From positions 49,791,013 to 49,855,012 of the forward strand of contig OZ024794.1 in NCBI GenBank assembly GCA_964017045.1: a stretch of 64,000 nucleotides of DNA, read 5' to 3'. This document shows positions 26,917 to 41,600 of the stretch, piece after piece. The DNA comes from Omphiscola glabra. Lineage: Eukaryota; Mollusca; Gastropoda; Lymnaeidae. The notes under the pieces were generated by a model. The model did not search any database, was not told the origin of the DNA, and saw only the letters and a list, made by a program, of their open reading frames with translations. Position 1 is the first letter of the stretch. The number at the start of each line of letters is the position of its first letter. Both the position numbers and the translations under genes were made by a program.

Positions 26917-29900
26917 ATTTCTACAAATTTTACATAAATCATATCCTAAACTATTAAAATTCTTCAGAAAATGCCTTGTGTCTTGCCACTGTAGATGAAC
27001 ACGTTTTACGTTTGAAAATTTATTTAGTAATCTTGGTTTATATTTTACAGTTTAAATATGCAAGTTGATGAGATTGGCTCCCTAAATTTGTCCACTATTA
27101 CATTATTTTTTAGTCCAGAATGCCTTATTTAACTGAGCTTTATTTAAAATTCAATAAAATCTTAGCTATTAATATTTCAAATTACATTTAGGAGTAATAA
27201 CAATTGGAAATATTTCTCTTAAACGCTATCAAATTTTTTTAAAAACCTTGAAACTCTCCTTAAAAAAACCCAAAACATCTCAGTTATTATACAATGTTCC
27301 TTAAATGAATCTTTTAAAATTGTGTAGTAGTAGTAGAAAAATTAATTATGCTATGAAACTTTTGTCTGACAATTATTTTTTGCCCAATAGGTGTAGCTAT
27401 CATAAAAAGATTGTACAATTTGTTTTTTAAGCTGTATGGATGCTGGTGATTAAAAAAATAATAAAGATACTTATCCTAAGGACACTACTCATCATCTGAT
27501 GTAGACTTCATTTCAAGTTTGAATCACTTTGAGCAATAAGAAATTAAGCATTCGAACAGTAATGTCAATAATGAATGAAATATGCTGTATAAAATTATTA
27601 TTTTTTAAACTTGACCAACTCTTTAATAATATCTGACATTATTTTCAAGTTTATTAAAAATATTTTAAGTTTGTTGCAGTTTTCATCCCATGCATGTAAA
27701 TGTTTTTTCTTACTATAAAAACTATCAACAAACCAAGCTGCCATGCCTTTAAAGGGAACATTGTTGTTGGGGGGGGGGGGGAGGGGGGCGCCCTGCTGAG
27801 CAGTAGAGTTTGTTTGTCATCTAGTTTGTAATTATTAATCTGTATTAGTTGTTATTAGAAAGATTGTTATTTATACCAGGAAATGAAAGACTAAACTATA
27901 CCTTAAAATCTGCACTATCTTCGAGTGTTCAGAAATGGGAAAAAAAATGTTTAGATTGTAATTTATTTAAAGCTCAAATTACTACCGAGTCTTGTCATTA
28001 TTTTTATTATAAAAATTATGAATACAACAAAAGGATTTAAAAGTGGCATAGAAAGGGTTAGTGCAGGCTAGGGCAGGCCAAAATTTTTGCCATCCCTGTC
28101 ACATGAAAAAACTGTGCAGTTGGATGAAAATGCCGCCCATTAATATATAGAAAAATGTGCTGCTTGGGACGGACCTCCTCCTCAGCACCCCCCCCCCCCA
28201 AATCCTACACCAGTCCTTACATCTGCATTCCTTTCCATCAGAGATCTTTTTCAATCAACACATTGTGATAAAACATAGAACTCTTTTTTTGATAAGGTCT
28301 TTTAAAGTATGTACATATTCATATACTTTAAATTGTGTTTCTGTGACAACTCTTGAAATACAATTTTTTTTTTTTTTTGGTTGAACATCTGTTTTCTATA
28401 AGGAGCTTAAGTTTGACCATTTTAAAAATAAGATGTTTGTCACAATCAATAATTAGGATAGTATCATATCTTGCAAAGGTTGATATTTATTGTGAAGAAT
28501 TTTCTGCCATGTCAAATTTTCTTTACTTAAGGAATGTGCCTGCTTTTTTTTCTTCTTTTCTTTTTATCAAATGAGGAATATGTTTGTTTTTAAAAATATT
28601 TTAAAACTTTTTTAATCAATGCAATTGAATTATTATAAATCTTTCAAAAAATTGTTTTATGATCTTTAAGATTTGATACAAATCATGCAACAAAGTGTAA
28701 TATATGAGATAACAAAGAGATATCTCTAACAGTGTAATTAATATTAACAATAAAAACTTAATATTCATTCATGATATAAGAATAGAAGAATAGTTTGATA
28801 TTGTAAAGCATCACTTAATTATAAAATATTTAGGGTATACATTTTTTGGTAATAACAATAATGTGTGTAGAAATAAAACTGCCATAATGTGACAACTGTG
28901 GTGGACTTAAGGATTCAACAGTTTCTGTTCCTGATGTTGTCTTGTGATAACTGTGTATATTGTTTGGTGCTTTAACCAGTAACAGGCCGGGAGCTTTCTC
29001 TTTTCTGTAAAGTTTCGTATGTTAACCACTGCTTCATAGCTAATGTGCAATTCATGTGTAAACCTGTAAATTGGCTAGTTACAACAATTTTAAATGGTAT
29101 GATTTTTTCTACATTTTGACTTTTATTTTTGATTGCATTAATACATCATTTATTATTACATTTTTTGTATACAGATGTTTGGTGACTATGTCCCCTGAAA
29201 CACAGGAATAAAAATTATATTAAAAAACTCAGGGTTGTTTAATTACTTCATCAAAATTTTACATATAAAGTTTGGAAACTCATACCATTGTGGGTAGATT
29301 CTGAACCCTATAACAGTGTACCAGATTGTGTAGGGTAAAGTGAGCTGTTTTCAGTGAGCTTACTCTTGTAGTTGTCTACAGCGGGGTTCCACAAATGGTG
29401 GTGTCCGCACAACATGAATATTTATGGTCACATAAAAAGAAAATGCAATTAAAAATCTTCCACCAGCCCTTGGTTGGTGCAATTTTAGAACTTGACAACA
29501 GGTCCATCAAACTTCTTACAAATTTGGGAAACAATGGTCCACAAAATAAATTTGGTCAGCATTTGAAGTTAAACATTCTGAAAGATTTTTAGTGATCTGA
29601 ATAAAGAAATCAGTTTGTCCATCGTGAAGCTTTGATAATTATGATTTTAGAAGTACAACTATATTCAAAAATTAAGCTTAGTTATTTGCCAAGAAATAAC
29701 TGTCTAATCATTATACATATCTGTACACAAATGAGACCTAATTCTTTAATTTGAAACATTTCCAATGTAATCTAAACTTATTTTTTTTTAAAGGCTAACT
29801 GCTATTTCTGTTCTGATTGTTAATTCATTTTTATACTGTTTATCTATTATCTTTTTATTAACATTGTTTCTTCACATAGGGCTCCCTCTTTTGTGCATTT

Positions 29901-31045
29901 TTTAAACAAATGCTCTTGAAATAACAACAGTCTGACTGGCTTACTTTAATTAGTCAAGCTGTACAAATCTTTGTAACTGTATTTAATGCCTATTTAATTT
30001 ATTTTCCATAGTGATAATTATATGACATTGTACATTTAGAGCGAGCAAGCACTCTCTAATTGCAGACTTGTTTCATCATGGGCTTTTTTATTTGTAGAAG
30101 ATTTGTAATCTTTTCCCAAAAATGTGTAACCAAGTGTTATATTATATAAATATATATATGAGAAAAAAGATATGTCTAATAAAGTCAACTAATCTGCTAT
30201 GATTGTAAATTTAAAGCTAAAATATTACTGTTTATTTTATACAAACTTAAAAATATTGGTGTATGCTCCAAATTTACACTAATTCTAATGTATTGTTTGG
30301 TAAATTAAAAAATATATATATATAAAAAGCTACATATACTAAAAGTATTTGAAAAAAAAAAAATTAAAATAATTTCCAATGAACATTTTTATGTGGTAAT
30401 ATCAATAGTGACTATAAAAATGTGTTAAGTTATATGCAGTTGATTTTATCGTAACCCTATTCACACTTTTGTTTAAATTTCATTTTCTTTTGGAATGCTT
30501 TTTTTTTTTTTTTAAATTTCAATTCACATTGTCATGAATTTTCTTTAAGTGTGAATGTGAGGTGTAATGGGTCACTGATTTAAACTGGGTTGATTATTTG
30601 AATATAATTTATTATGATGTAAATCTATATATTCACCTTCACCAATGAATTAAAAGCATTATTTTTTAAAACTTTTTTTTTCATTGCTTTAGTTTGGGAT
30701 TGTTAGGGGGCTTCCCTCAATCAGTTTCATACACAATTCTGACCACATATTTTGAAGCTTTGTCTCAAAAAAACATTTGGTTATGTCCCAGTAATCTATT
30801 GTTCCAGAGATATTGTAAAAAAATGTGTATGGCCAGTATTTCATTATTCATAGATGAGTGATATATTCTAAAACAAAAAGTGGGCTTGAAAGTCGGAGAA
30901 TATGTTCTACGTTTTGCAGTTTGTAGCAAAGTTTTACTTTGAATCATTCTATAATTTCTGGCTTGAATAGACATCAGAACTATCAATCTTGTTCTATGAA
31001 GCATACTAATATACTTTGTAATCCTGTGGAGTCTTCACGTAAGTC

Positions 31046-31169
31046 AGTGCAGGTATACCAGCCGAGGCGGCTGGCAGGTGCGAGTGGGCGCCGGGGAGGG
31101 CATTAGGAGCGTAAGCTCGACGGCCCGCTGACGCCATTTCCTAATGAGATATTCGAGTGCAGGTATACC
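31046..31169. other. GC-rich structured insert flanked by 14-bp direct repeats
   Basis: AGTGCAGGTATACC occurs at 31046-31059 and again at 31156-31169. Between them are 96 bp, strikingly GC-rich against the surrounding AT-rich DNA. Three hairpins can be drawn: CCAGCC/GGCTGG (31058-31074), GGTGC/GCGCC with one G-U pair (about 31077-31092), and CATTAGGA+GCGT against ACGC+TCCTAATG (31101-31146). The direct repeats look like a target-site duplication. There is no A tail and no coding potential. I do not recognise the family; a small structured ncRNA retrocopy or short transposon are both possible. Confidence 0.6.
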
Positions 31170-31581
31170 TTCCCATTGACCATTGAATGAACAAAGAGAG
31201 GGAACACAAATACATGCAAGTGGGCTATTAAAATATCATACATATATAGTGGAGAGGATGACAAGAAAGGTGTGTGAGACTGAGAAATAAGAAATTTAAC
31301 AGACAAATATAGATACTATACTGCAGTAATGGTTTCGCTTACGAAATTTTAATATAAACCTAACGGAATCCTAGGCTTCATTAAATAATAAATTCAATTA
31401 TTCAGCCTTAAAGTTACAAATTTAATAATTAAATCCGGTTTTGCAAGTACTAATACGGACAACATAACAAAATAACAGTAACAGGCTCTACCTTTATCAC
31501 CATGTGACGTAGGCTTACACACAATCTATCACTTCAAGCTAAAAGACTATGCCAATTTCTTCCAGTCATCCAGTTTGATAA

Positions 31582-31583
<2 letters not shown>

Positions 31584-31635
<52 letters not shown>
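31584..31635. repeat. TA dinucleotide microsatellite
   Basis: About 26 uninterrupted AT/TA units followed by a G-rich stretch. Noncoding and intergenic. Confidence 0.95.
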
Positions 31636-31638
<3 letters not shown>

Positions 31639-32162
31639 GTGGAGGAGGGGGTATGTTCAGTTTCAATAATATTAATAGTCTGTCGTCAAAGTCAAAGGGT
31701 GATCACATTAAAAATTACTTCCTAAGTATTTAAATAAGGTTTTAATAAGATTTTCAGTGACCATTGTGCATTCAGTCAGAGTAATGATTTTCAATCATTG
31801 ATCATTTAATCATATCCAACTATTTATTTTATGCTTAAAAAACAAAACTTCACCGAATTACGTAAAACGTATTGATTGATAAAAAAAAAGTAGCAAATGC
31901 CCCTTAATTTAAGTTCAAATTCAAATAACAATAATTTGGATTGTATTTTAAAATGGTGACCTACAAATTAGTAAATTACTGTTTAATTTGGCTAGGCTAC
32001 TCTGTTGATTGATATTTAAAATTAATTTATATTTTGTCTTATGGATGCTATTTTCAATGTAAATTAAACTAAGTATGGAGCTTTAAGTCAAACCGAAATA
32101 AACGTTTTTCTTCCAATTAGGCCTACAAATACTACAATATTATTTTAATTATTATTTTTTTG

Positions 32163-32360
32163 GGGTAAATTCGATTAGATCGTACCACATTTTTTTTACC
32201 ATTTCCGCCAACACGATTGCCGTGACCCATAAAATTAAGAATAAAACGTTAAAAAATAATGAAAATATTTCCTAAATGTATCCCTAAACCTAACCTGAAC
32301 CCTAAATATATCTATAAACCTAACCTAAGGAAATGAGGTACGATCTATCTTAATTCGCCT
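32163..32360. mobile_element. MITE-like element with about 30-bp inverted termini
   Basis: The left end (GGGTAAATTCGATTAGATCG, continuing TACC) and the reverse complement of the right end (AGGCGAATTAAGATAGATCG, continuing TACC) match at about 22 of 30 positions, including a perfect run ending TAGATCGTACC. The interior has repeated CCCTAAACCTAACC-like motifs. T runs on both sides hide any target duplication. Confidence 0.6.
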
Positions 32361-32469
32361 TTTTTTTTTAAAAATTAAGAGTCGACGTTTAAGGAGGCTT
32401 TCTCAGACAAATTTTAAAACCCACGTAAGGATAACTTTCTAAGCTTCATAAAACAGAAAGCGAAAAAAG

Positions 32470-32720
32470 AAAAAACGGAAGTAAACAATGAGGAACCTCC
32501 TCCTGTTCGATTTACTTTGGTAGGCCCAGCCACCTATCTGTGCTTAGGCTACTAATATATATTCCTCTTTATTCGATCTATTTTTTAAAGAAAGCTTCAC
32601 TTTACTTTACCATAAGGGGATAAGTCTTACCACAAATGTGGCCTGTCCTCACTCTATTGTAAGCTGTGCGCGTGCACAGTAGCACACAGTGTCACAGACC
32701 CAACCAATTTGGGGAATCCG
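32470..32720 (+). promoter_or_regulatory. Possible VPS33B promoter region
   Basis: Contains ACGGAAGT (ETS-like, about 32475), GTGCGCGTGCAC (about 32666, NRF1-like palindrome) and AACCAATTTGG (CCAAT-like, about 32703). The VPS33B start codon at 35294 lies 8 nt after a good splice acceptor (CTCTTTAAAG), so a noncoding first exon upstream is plausible. This is inference from motifs only. Confidence 0.25.
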
Positions 32721-34629
32721 AATAGTTGCCCTGCTAAGCTGAAAAAGGTCTAGGCACAGTTACACAAAGTGAAAAGGTTGACAAGGCAAAAACGGCAGTG
32801 CTATACAATTACAGAAGAGTTGCTGTATTTAAAAAAGTAAACATTTTGTAGAAAGCTATTTTCAGTATTATAAGCTTAAAGTATTAATTTGTAAACAAGT
32901 AAAGTCTTTTTTATAAAATTAAAATGTGAAACAAGTTTAAAGTTTACTTGGACTTGGGAACAGTGAACACTCCCCAGACTTACATTTATATTTTTTGGGT
33001 CAAACTTTACACAACACCAAAATTCTGTGCATAGTTATAGAGACTAGAAAAAAATTAGAGGGAACATTGGTTAAATTTACACAATCCACACCACTTATTT
33101 CCCCATGCCATAACTATAAAAATAAATGCCACCTTGGCATTGCCAATTTGGTTGGCATGGTCATCATGGCACGTGTCATGGAAATGGGGAAGGGGAAGAG
33201 AATGTGCTGTTTTAGCTAATTACTGAGAGGAACAAAACTTTAAAATTTAATAAAATAATTTCAGCCGCTACATTAATTTAATGGAGAACATAAAAACTTT
33301 ATTGTATCCCTCTAGATATGCAGCAAGAAGTGGCAATGACCTGCTGTCACCCAACTTAAAGTTTCGTAGAATGCACTTTTACACACTTCATTGCAGGTTC
33401 CACCAAAAAGAAAAGCAAAAGGTTGTCAGCAAATCAATACAATACAATATGATACTCATTTCCCAAAATGACAGAAAATGTAAATATTATTGTTAACCAT
33501 CCCATGGAATTATAATTTAAAAGATTTCATTATTTCATTAAAGAAAAGTTAACTCTAGTAACAATTCAAGAATAAACATGGGAGAGAATCCTAGACAGAA
33601 GATCAAAGTGGTGCGAATTGCATAAACTGACCGAACACTGCTTACCACTATTTATGATATCTGAGATTTGTATAGTGTGATGCTTCTTTCCTCACACTGG
33701 GCCCGGCTTAAGTATTAGCACGATTCGGTGGGAATATAGCAAACTTGTCCATATAATATCTATTTCATTTCATTCTAATATATTTCTAGTATGTATTGTA
33801 TCCCTTAGATTGGTGATAAAACCCGCCAAAAACTTGTGGTTGGTCCCTTTCCTCGCACATTCTCATGAATTTAAACTTAAGCAGCGCAGCACAATTATAA
33901 ACATTTATTCGATTTTTATTTTAATTATTATATTGGTTATAATCTGATGACAATGGCATATTGTTGGCTAAAATGCGGAATAAAGAAGTGTTTAAGTAGA
34001 GAATAGAAGTAGAGCACTATGGGGGCTAGACTAAGAAACCTATTGTCAGTATTCACTTTTGAGTCTAAGTAGACTAAGCCTACTACTTTTTAATTTCTGA
34101 GCAACATTTCAGTCAATGAAAGAGAAAACTGTTAATTTTTCCATCTTTTTTTAAAGAACAAATATTTTCTTTGACTGCTTTTATAACATTGTCATCGTTT
34201 TAAAACATTTGTTTGAATCCTAAATCTTCAATGAAAACATGACAGTCATGTCCTCACCCAGTCAAATTCAAATCAAGTTAAATGACCCATAAATTTCCAT
34301 CATTAAAGGCCAAAACAAATAAATAAATCATAAATAAGCTGGAAATATAATACGCACACACACAAACCCCCCCCCCCCCCCCCAATCATGATAAATGACA
34401 AGGCAGAAGAAAATAATTACACACGTCACACATGTCAAATGCATCTTAGTTTTTTATCTCTAGTTTAAAGTAAGAGCAGTTTTGGAAAGTACAAAATACA
34501 TTAAATTTAAATATTAGTCATAGTAGGCTAAAAAAATACATTCAATAGAAAGTTTACAGTTTGGTTGAATGTCTAAGCCTAAAACCCTGACTGGAAAGAC
34601 TTTAGATTTAGTTAGATATTCCATTGGTA

Positions 34630-35078
34630 TAGTGGTTCCCCACCTGTACTCTGCAGAGCCCTAACGGTTCTGTGTGCACTTATTAGGGGCTCCATGGCTT
34701 CTACATCTCCCTGTAGCACTACACCTAAACACCATTAACATGTAAAAGACAAGGTAGGCCCAAGGTTTGCCTAAGAAAAGCAAGGCCCAGGACAAAGCCT
34801 GAAAATACATTGAAAAAGCCTCAATACATATAAACATTGCCACCCTGGGTGAACCAGTATAACTTTTGATTTTAGCCCCCCTCATCTTTGAGAAGTACAA
34901 GGTTTTTAATTTTCATATTGTAGTCCTATCTAAAGAAGATTTTTGCATCCCCTCTGATGTTGGCGCCAGGGGTGAGTACCCCATTAGTTGCCCCATCCCT
35001 CTTTGCACAGCCCTGTGTAGGCCTAAGGAAAGTAATTCTAAAAAGGGCTCCATATCTCAACAAGGCTGGGAACCACTG
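34630..35078. mobile_element. hAT-like nonautonomous element upstream of VPS33B
   Basis: The left end TAGTGGTTCCCCACC and the reverse complement of the right end, CAGTGGTTCCCAGCC, form a terminal inverted repeat that stays recognisable for about 33 bp (both reach AGCCCT). CAGTGGTTCCC is a classic hAT terminus. The 8-bp flanks are only half alike, so the copy is old. Confidence 0.6.
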
Positions 35079-35293
35079 CTTTAGGGCTTACTCATACAAA
35101 CGAAATAAAGAATGCTAGCCTTAGCTTAAAAAAGGTTATTATTTTGTACCTACAAACCTTGAAACTTTTAAAAGAACTAAATTGAGCAGATTAGTTTTAT
35201 TTTTTCCTTGAAAAAAAATTGACACAGCTGCTAAGACCTTATGGCTATTTGCATAGCAGATGATTGATATCTTCTCTTTAAAGATACAGCAAT

Positions 35294-35637
35294 ATGGATT
35301 TACAAGAACTTACCAAGCTGCTGAAAACGCAACTGGCTCATCTTCTTTTAACTGTGAGTTAATTTCTCAATACCCGGTATTTAAATTAAATTTCAGTCAC
35401 TTTATTTATTATAAATCTTTGATTTAAAAATATAAATAAAGACACTAATATTTTTTTGTCTGCTGCAACTTTAATTTTTAACAGATTCATGAAGCAAAGG
35501 ACCTAGTTATTGATCCCGACTTGACTAAGCCACTTGATAGAGTTGCTGGAGTAACCTTTTTAAGGGTATCATTTCATAACTACCACTTTTTATGTGTATT
35601 GATATTATAATGGTGGAATTAGAAACAATATTAGATA

Positions 35638-35692
<55 letters not shown>

Positions 35693-38600
35693 ATGTATGT
35701 ATAAGGAAAAGATTGATAATAGGTATAACAATGAAATGTAAAAAGGTTTTAAAACTACAAAGCAGTGGGAAAAACAAAAATGGGAGATTCATTTACATTG
35801 TTTTCAGGGCAGTCTACTTTTTTTTGTTTTTTGTTTTTTTTTGTTTTCATTCTTTTTGATTTGGCTTGGACTGTCTAGATTTTTTTCTTCCATTTTCAAT
35901 TTAAACAGAGTTTTAATTTGTTAAAAAAACTTCATCAATTCAATTAATTTTGTTTGACATTTTTATGAAAAAAATAATATAAAAATCTATTCATTAGTTC
36001 TAATAAATCATGCCAATCTCATGCTGCATTTTAACTTTAGGAACATGGTGTTGATAAAATATTCAAGCTGGAATCTGGACAAAAGAGCTTACCTGGATGT
36101 GAAAAGTAATTTAGTTTAAATGCTCCATACCTACAATAACTATTGCATTGAACTAGAGAGAAAAACCTAAATCATCTTTGTATTAATCTTTCTTTTTTTG
36201 TGAAATTTGCAAATTATTATAGATTTTAGTTAAAATGCATATGTAATTGGTTGATCAGTTCGAAAAAAAATTGAATGGAAATTCTTTCTGCTTTGTTAAT
36301 ATTTAAAAAAAATTACTTTGAAACTGAAAATATAGTTTGAAATACTTTTTAATGGCATTCCTTTCTATAAATATTTTAGTCGTATATACCTTGTTCGCCC
36401 ACGGTTAGTGACCATGAAGTATATTGCTGATCAAATTAATTGTGAAATAGGCAAAGGGGAGAGGAGAAATTATAAAATTGTGCTTGTTCCTCGAAAGGTA
36501 ATTATAAATTATAGTTATACATTATTTTAAATATATTTAAAATTAAAAATGTTCATAGTTTATAAAAATAAAAGTCATGTTTATTCCACCAAATAATTTT
36601 GCTTATAATTTTTCTGCAGCTCTACATATGTGAATCTATATTAGAAAGTGAAGGGGTTATGGGACACATCAGTATTGATGAATTTCCCCTTGACTTATTA
36701 CCTCTAGATACTGACCTTTTATCCTTTGAACTACCTGAATTTTTTACATCTTTTTACTTGGTAAGTTGACAATATTTCAAATCACTTGAAACTCTTCTTC
36801 TTCATCGTCATCATTCAGATCCAGTAGCAATTTCGGAATGTGTCCTTTGGCCTGCGGCCATTGTGAAGAATTTACACACTTTCCACAGCTGTTCTTTGTT
36901 TATATATAGGAAACACTGCTTCAAAAAATTAATTCGTTAACAACCATAAAAAATTGTGAGTTAGATATCATGAACTCTGTAAAGGTGTGGAATCATTTAA
37001 TTTAAAAATAAAATAGATCTTCCTGAATCATTTGTTTTTAAAATGTTTTTTAAAGAAACACTTAGGATGTCTTCTGTTTAAATTGTAATAGTTTAAACAT
37101 GTTGTCTTGGTAAGAACATTAATCTAAGTGCTGAAAATGAATATGTACAATATAATTAAAAAAATCATTTCCACTTAGTTTGATCAATCTTTGTTTATAA
37201 AATGGGAAAGTCACCCCTGCTGCAAAATTTAGTCTTCCAGTTTCATGCTGCTTAATGTGTCTTCAGGTTTTCAACAATTTTTCTCTCATATTTTCAAATG
37301 CCTGCAGTCAATAAATAAAAAAAAAAAAAACATGTTTAAAATTGATTTGTCTATTAGGATCATGATACAACATGGCTTCACACTGTAGCATCTTCACTTG
37401 TAAACTTACAGAGGCTGTTTGGAAAAATACCAAATATTTATTGTATAGGAAGAGGGTCCAAGGTAAAATGGCATTAATAGTAGTCTTACACTAAATAATT
37501 CATATACAGGTACTATGTTTTTTAAAAATGTGAAAAAAAACTATTTTTTGAAACAAATTGCTTCTGAAGTATTTAGTAAATGGCTGTCTATTCATATCTT
37601 GTATTAATCCATACAATTTTTTAACAAAACTGTACTATATATTGTTTAAAGATTTGATGATCAAAAAACTGATAAAAGTCTTACAACTTCGCAGAGTGTT
37701 TATGATTTAATGCAAGCAATGTCTGAGACCCAGAAAGAGCATAAAGAATCAAAACACCACATCGGGCAACTTTTTATTATAGATAGAGGTAATTATAATT
37801 CATTACTTAATTGGTATTTATCCCCCAATAAAAGCTTGTCTTGAAATGTTGGTGAGTCAAGTAATTTAACTTTTTAAATTAGACATTATAAAAATTATGA
37901 ATATTATCATTGCTTTGTCATTATTTGTTGATGATAACTGAAGTGAATTTAAAAAGCTCCTAAAAGAAAAAAGAAAAATATATACTTATTTTTACAAGTT
38001 CTGTAATAAAATCACTCACAAGAACAACTAGGAAACACTGTTGTCTGTTAAAGCCACAAGCATTAATAATGTTGCAACATTTACTAATGTATTGTAGTTT
38101 TCTATTTCAGATGTGGACTATGTTTCCCCATTATGTACTCCAATGACATATGAGGCATTGCTGGATGAAACATTTCACATCGATTGTTGTTAGTTAATTT
38201 TTATTTTAATAAAGGAAATTAAGACAATGGAAGAAACTTTAAAAAATATTTTTTGGTTAATATTATCTTGGCATTACTGGCCATTCCTTGTTGATGTATC
38301 GGGACACCATTAAAAAGCACAAAATGACAAGAAGTAAAGAAGTCTATTTTATAGTTTGAAAGAGGATATACTACACCAACAGTACAGTTACACACTATCA
38401 AATATAAACTTAAAAAAAGAACTTGGCCTAAAATGATGCTAGAAAAATCTAAGATGTCAAATTATATTCGCAACATGACTTCAGTCATTTAAGACGCATT
38501 AAAATAGGAACTACTGTTCACTTTCTCAACAATTTTTATAAAAAAAATATTTAAAAGATGAATGAGAAATAAGTCATTACCAACATCCGAGGCTAATTTG

Positions 38601-41600
38601 TTCTGTCCAGTAAGGAGCTGCAAAACAAGCAACATCCATTTCCGTACTTGGCATTTATAAGAAAAACATGTATATTTTTGTGTTTTTTAAATTATTTCTT
38701 TTGTAACAATTGTAGAAATATTCAAATTTATCAACCTTAAAGGTAAGCTGAAAATGCAGAATGGCCCCAACACACTACTGGTTCTGTCTCTTGTAATATT
38801 TTTTTAAAACTATATTTTAAACTAGTATTACTGTAGTCTACCCAGCAGTTTTTAGCAATACTGAAAATATTCCATTTAAGATACTCAATTGCAAATGTAA
38901 CTTAATGTTCTATATTAGTTAAGTCTTTAGTTACAAGGCTTTGTAAATTTTATTACTGATTGCATTTACTGTAACTGTATGTTTAGTGTATACATATTCA
39001 TTCTTTTTCAGCCATAGTTAATTTTGAAACGGATGTAACACATGAAGCTAAAGGCTCTAAGCTGCTCCTCACCAGTCAAGATGAGGTAAATGAGATAGTG
39101 TAATCCTGTGTCCCTTAAATTTAGTCAAATTAGAAAGGTAATATATATTATATATATTATATAGGCTATTAAATTAAAAAAATTCTTTTCATTTCAGATT
39201 TATAGTCAGATCCGAGATTGTCATTTTGCTCATATATTTTCATATCTCAGTGGAAAGGCAAAAGAGCTTCAAGGACTTCATGATGTAAGCCATATATATG
39301 CATGAAAAATGATTAAATATGTAATTATTAAGATAGGTGCTATATATTTGTAGAAAGTATTAAAAATTTTGGTGAAAAATATATAAACTTACCTCACATA
39401 CTTTAAAAAAAAAAGATAATACATAAAACATTTAGAAAGAACTATCTGTGTAAGAATTATAAATATTATACTACAGGTACCTTTTAATGATTTTATGGGA
39501 GAGTTGTCTACCGATGAACATGATAAAATAATAGCTGTCATGCTGTAAATATTTACCAAACATTTGATGATAGAGAGTATAAACTAATTTATCATTTTTA
39601 CAGAAAAAAAATAATCTCAAATCAGTTGGTGATATGAAACAATATGTTGCAAATGAACTTCGCATTTTGAAACACCAGCAGAAATTACTGGGAATTCGTA
39701 AGTATTAATATTGAAAGAATTTAGTCGAAAAATTTCTAAAAGCTTTTATGAAAAAGTAATTTTACAATTGTAGTTTTTAGTTTATTATTATAATATTTAT
39801 TTACATTGGTAAATAAATTACCACTTTGCTTTAAAAAAATCATTTACCATTCATACTTGTTCATAAGCCAACTTTTTTTTGAAAATATTTTAGGGGAATG
39901 AGTAAAGTGGTTGAATTGTGAGTGGGTCACAGGAGATTTTTTTACAATTTTCTCACCGTACATTGATTCTAATTCTATTACGGAAAAGAATGAAGAAACT
40001 ATTAATTAACAGAAGTCAACTATAGCTTAGTGCAAAATTGACAGAGTGTAAAATTTGTTTGCAATGCTTGGAAGGCTGGCCTTTGTATCTCATTCTTACA
40101 AAGCACTCCCAACTGTTCCATCTAACATGGTCAGATTGTCGTATTTATACAATTGTAGTAGCATTTTAAATCTATTTTTAGAACATTCATGGTTTGGTAA
40201 CAAGCTTCAGACATATTTAAATTTGTTAGTTGATATTTATAGGAGAATAAACGCCTTTGTATGACGCCTTTGTATGTCAAAGCGACAACGCATTACTTTC
40301 CAAATGGCAGTCATGTATGGTATTTATGAAAATAATCAAAATTATTACCTGATATACCAGTATACATGCAAAAGGAGTGTCTATATTATACAGATTGCTG
40401 TTTGATTATGTCTTTTTACTTACACAAAAATTAGTTTTGGATTTAAAAAATAAATAATAATAATAATTTTTATTTAGTACCTTATAGTGGTATATTATTT
40501 TAAAGTGTCGGCTAATGATTGGGTCACACACTTTTCAAGCTTTTCCTGGTCAAAACTAAGTGGGTTGGCTATTAAAAGAACGTGCCTATGAACAAGTATC
40601 TTCGGTAAATATTTTAAATTAGTCAGATTAAGGGCTAAATTTTTTATTGTTTCTTAAGCATGAGCATATTTTTATTTTGTTTATCTTTACACCAGAATTG
40701 TTAGGCATGAACACAAAATAATTGAAAATGTCCAACAGAGTAACTGCAACTTAAAAAATGTTTTAAAAAAACAATTGGGGATGTATATCTCTCATCCAGA
40801 CTTAAATGACAATATGACTTTAGAAAATTGCATGCCATACTGCTAAACATATCCTGTAAAAAATAGTTTATGAACTCAAAAAACATTAACCTCCATTTTA
40901 GATATTGGTGCATGTGAAGTGATTATGAAGACAAAAAAGACTCAGGACTTTGATGAATTCATCAAAACAGAGCAGAGTAAGTAAAGTCATTTTTATTTAC
41001 TTTTCCAAATTGGAATATAGGGAAGGTGTGCAACATGACATAGGTGACAAGCTGTGCAATACATGCATTTACTATTTTGAATTTTGTGCAAATTTTCAAG
41101 TTTATATAACATCATACATTTCTTTTTACAAATAATTTATAGAAATTAAACCCCCTTGAAATGAATTGATAAGAAATATAAACCACAGGGTAGAGGAAAA
41201 CTTGAAGAAAGACTGAAATAATTAATTTAAATAAGAGGGTAACCGAAGATTACTATAATACAGTGGGGACTGCATAGGTAAGGTAAGTAAGGATGGTGGA
41301 TCTAATGCAGATATCAATTACTGGCTGAGCTTGTACTCACCCTCAATTCTATTATCAAAATCAAGTTAGTAGTGTTGCCATGAGCACTAAAATGGGAACC
41401 AGCTGTACTTGTCTCTTCTTGGGACATTTTGAATACCCAGTGGAGCAAATTACCCAGGGTGCCTACTTGAAATTTAAAGAAATTACAATGAAAATAGTAT
41501 TGGCACCACTACCATGTCTCCATTTTCACCTCTCTGGGGGAACTTACCCTCTTCATTAACTTTGTGGCTCTTTCCACTCCTCCACTGTTTTGTTTTGTCT

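Larger units (their letters stand above)
26424..35293. other. Intergenic, GOLGA4 stop to VPS33B start
   Basis: 8.9 kb of AT-rich DNA with the GOLGA4 3' UTR at its left end. No gene was recognised. It contains a G-run (27768-27787), a C-run near 28190, a structured GC-rich insert (31046-31169), a TA microsatellite (31584-31635), a MITE-like element (32163-32360), a C-run (34368-34383) and a hAT-like element (34630-35078). A possible VPS33B promoter lies near 32470-32720. Confidence 0.6.

Noticed and set aside
29378..29600. hAT-like element starting CAGCGGGGTTCCACAAA
   Set aside because: No matching inverted terminus or target duplication was found downstream.
31060..31169. Hammerhead ribozyme in the structured insert (CTAATGAG...CGAG)
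   Set aside because: Core positions differ from CUGAUGA and GAAA at several invariant bases, so self-cleavage is not supported.
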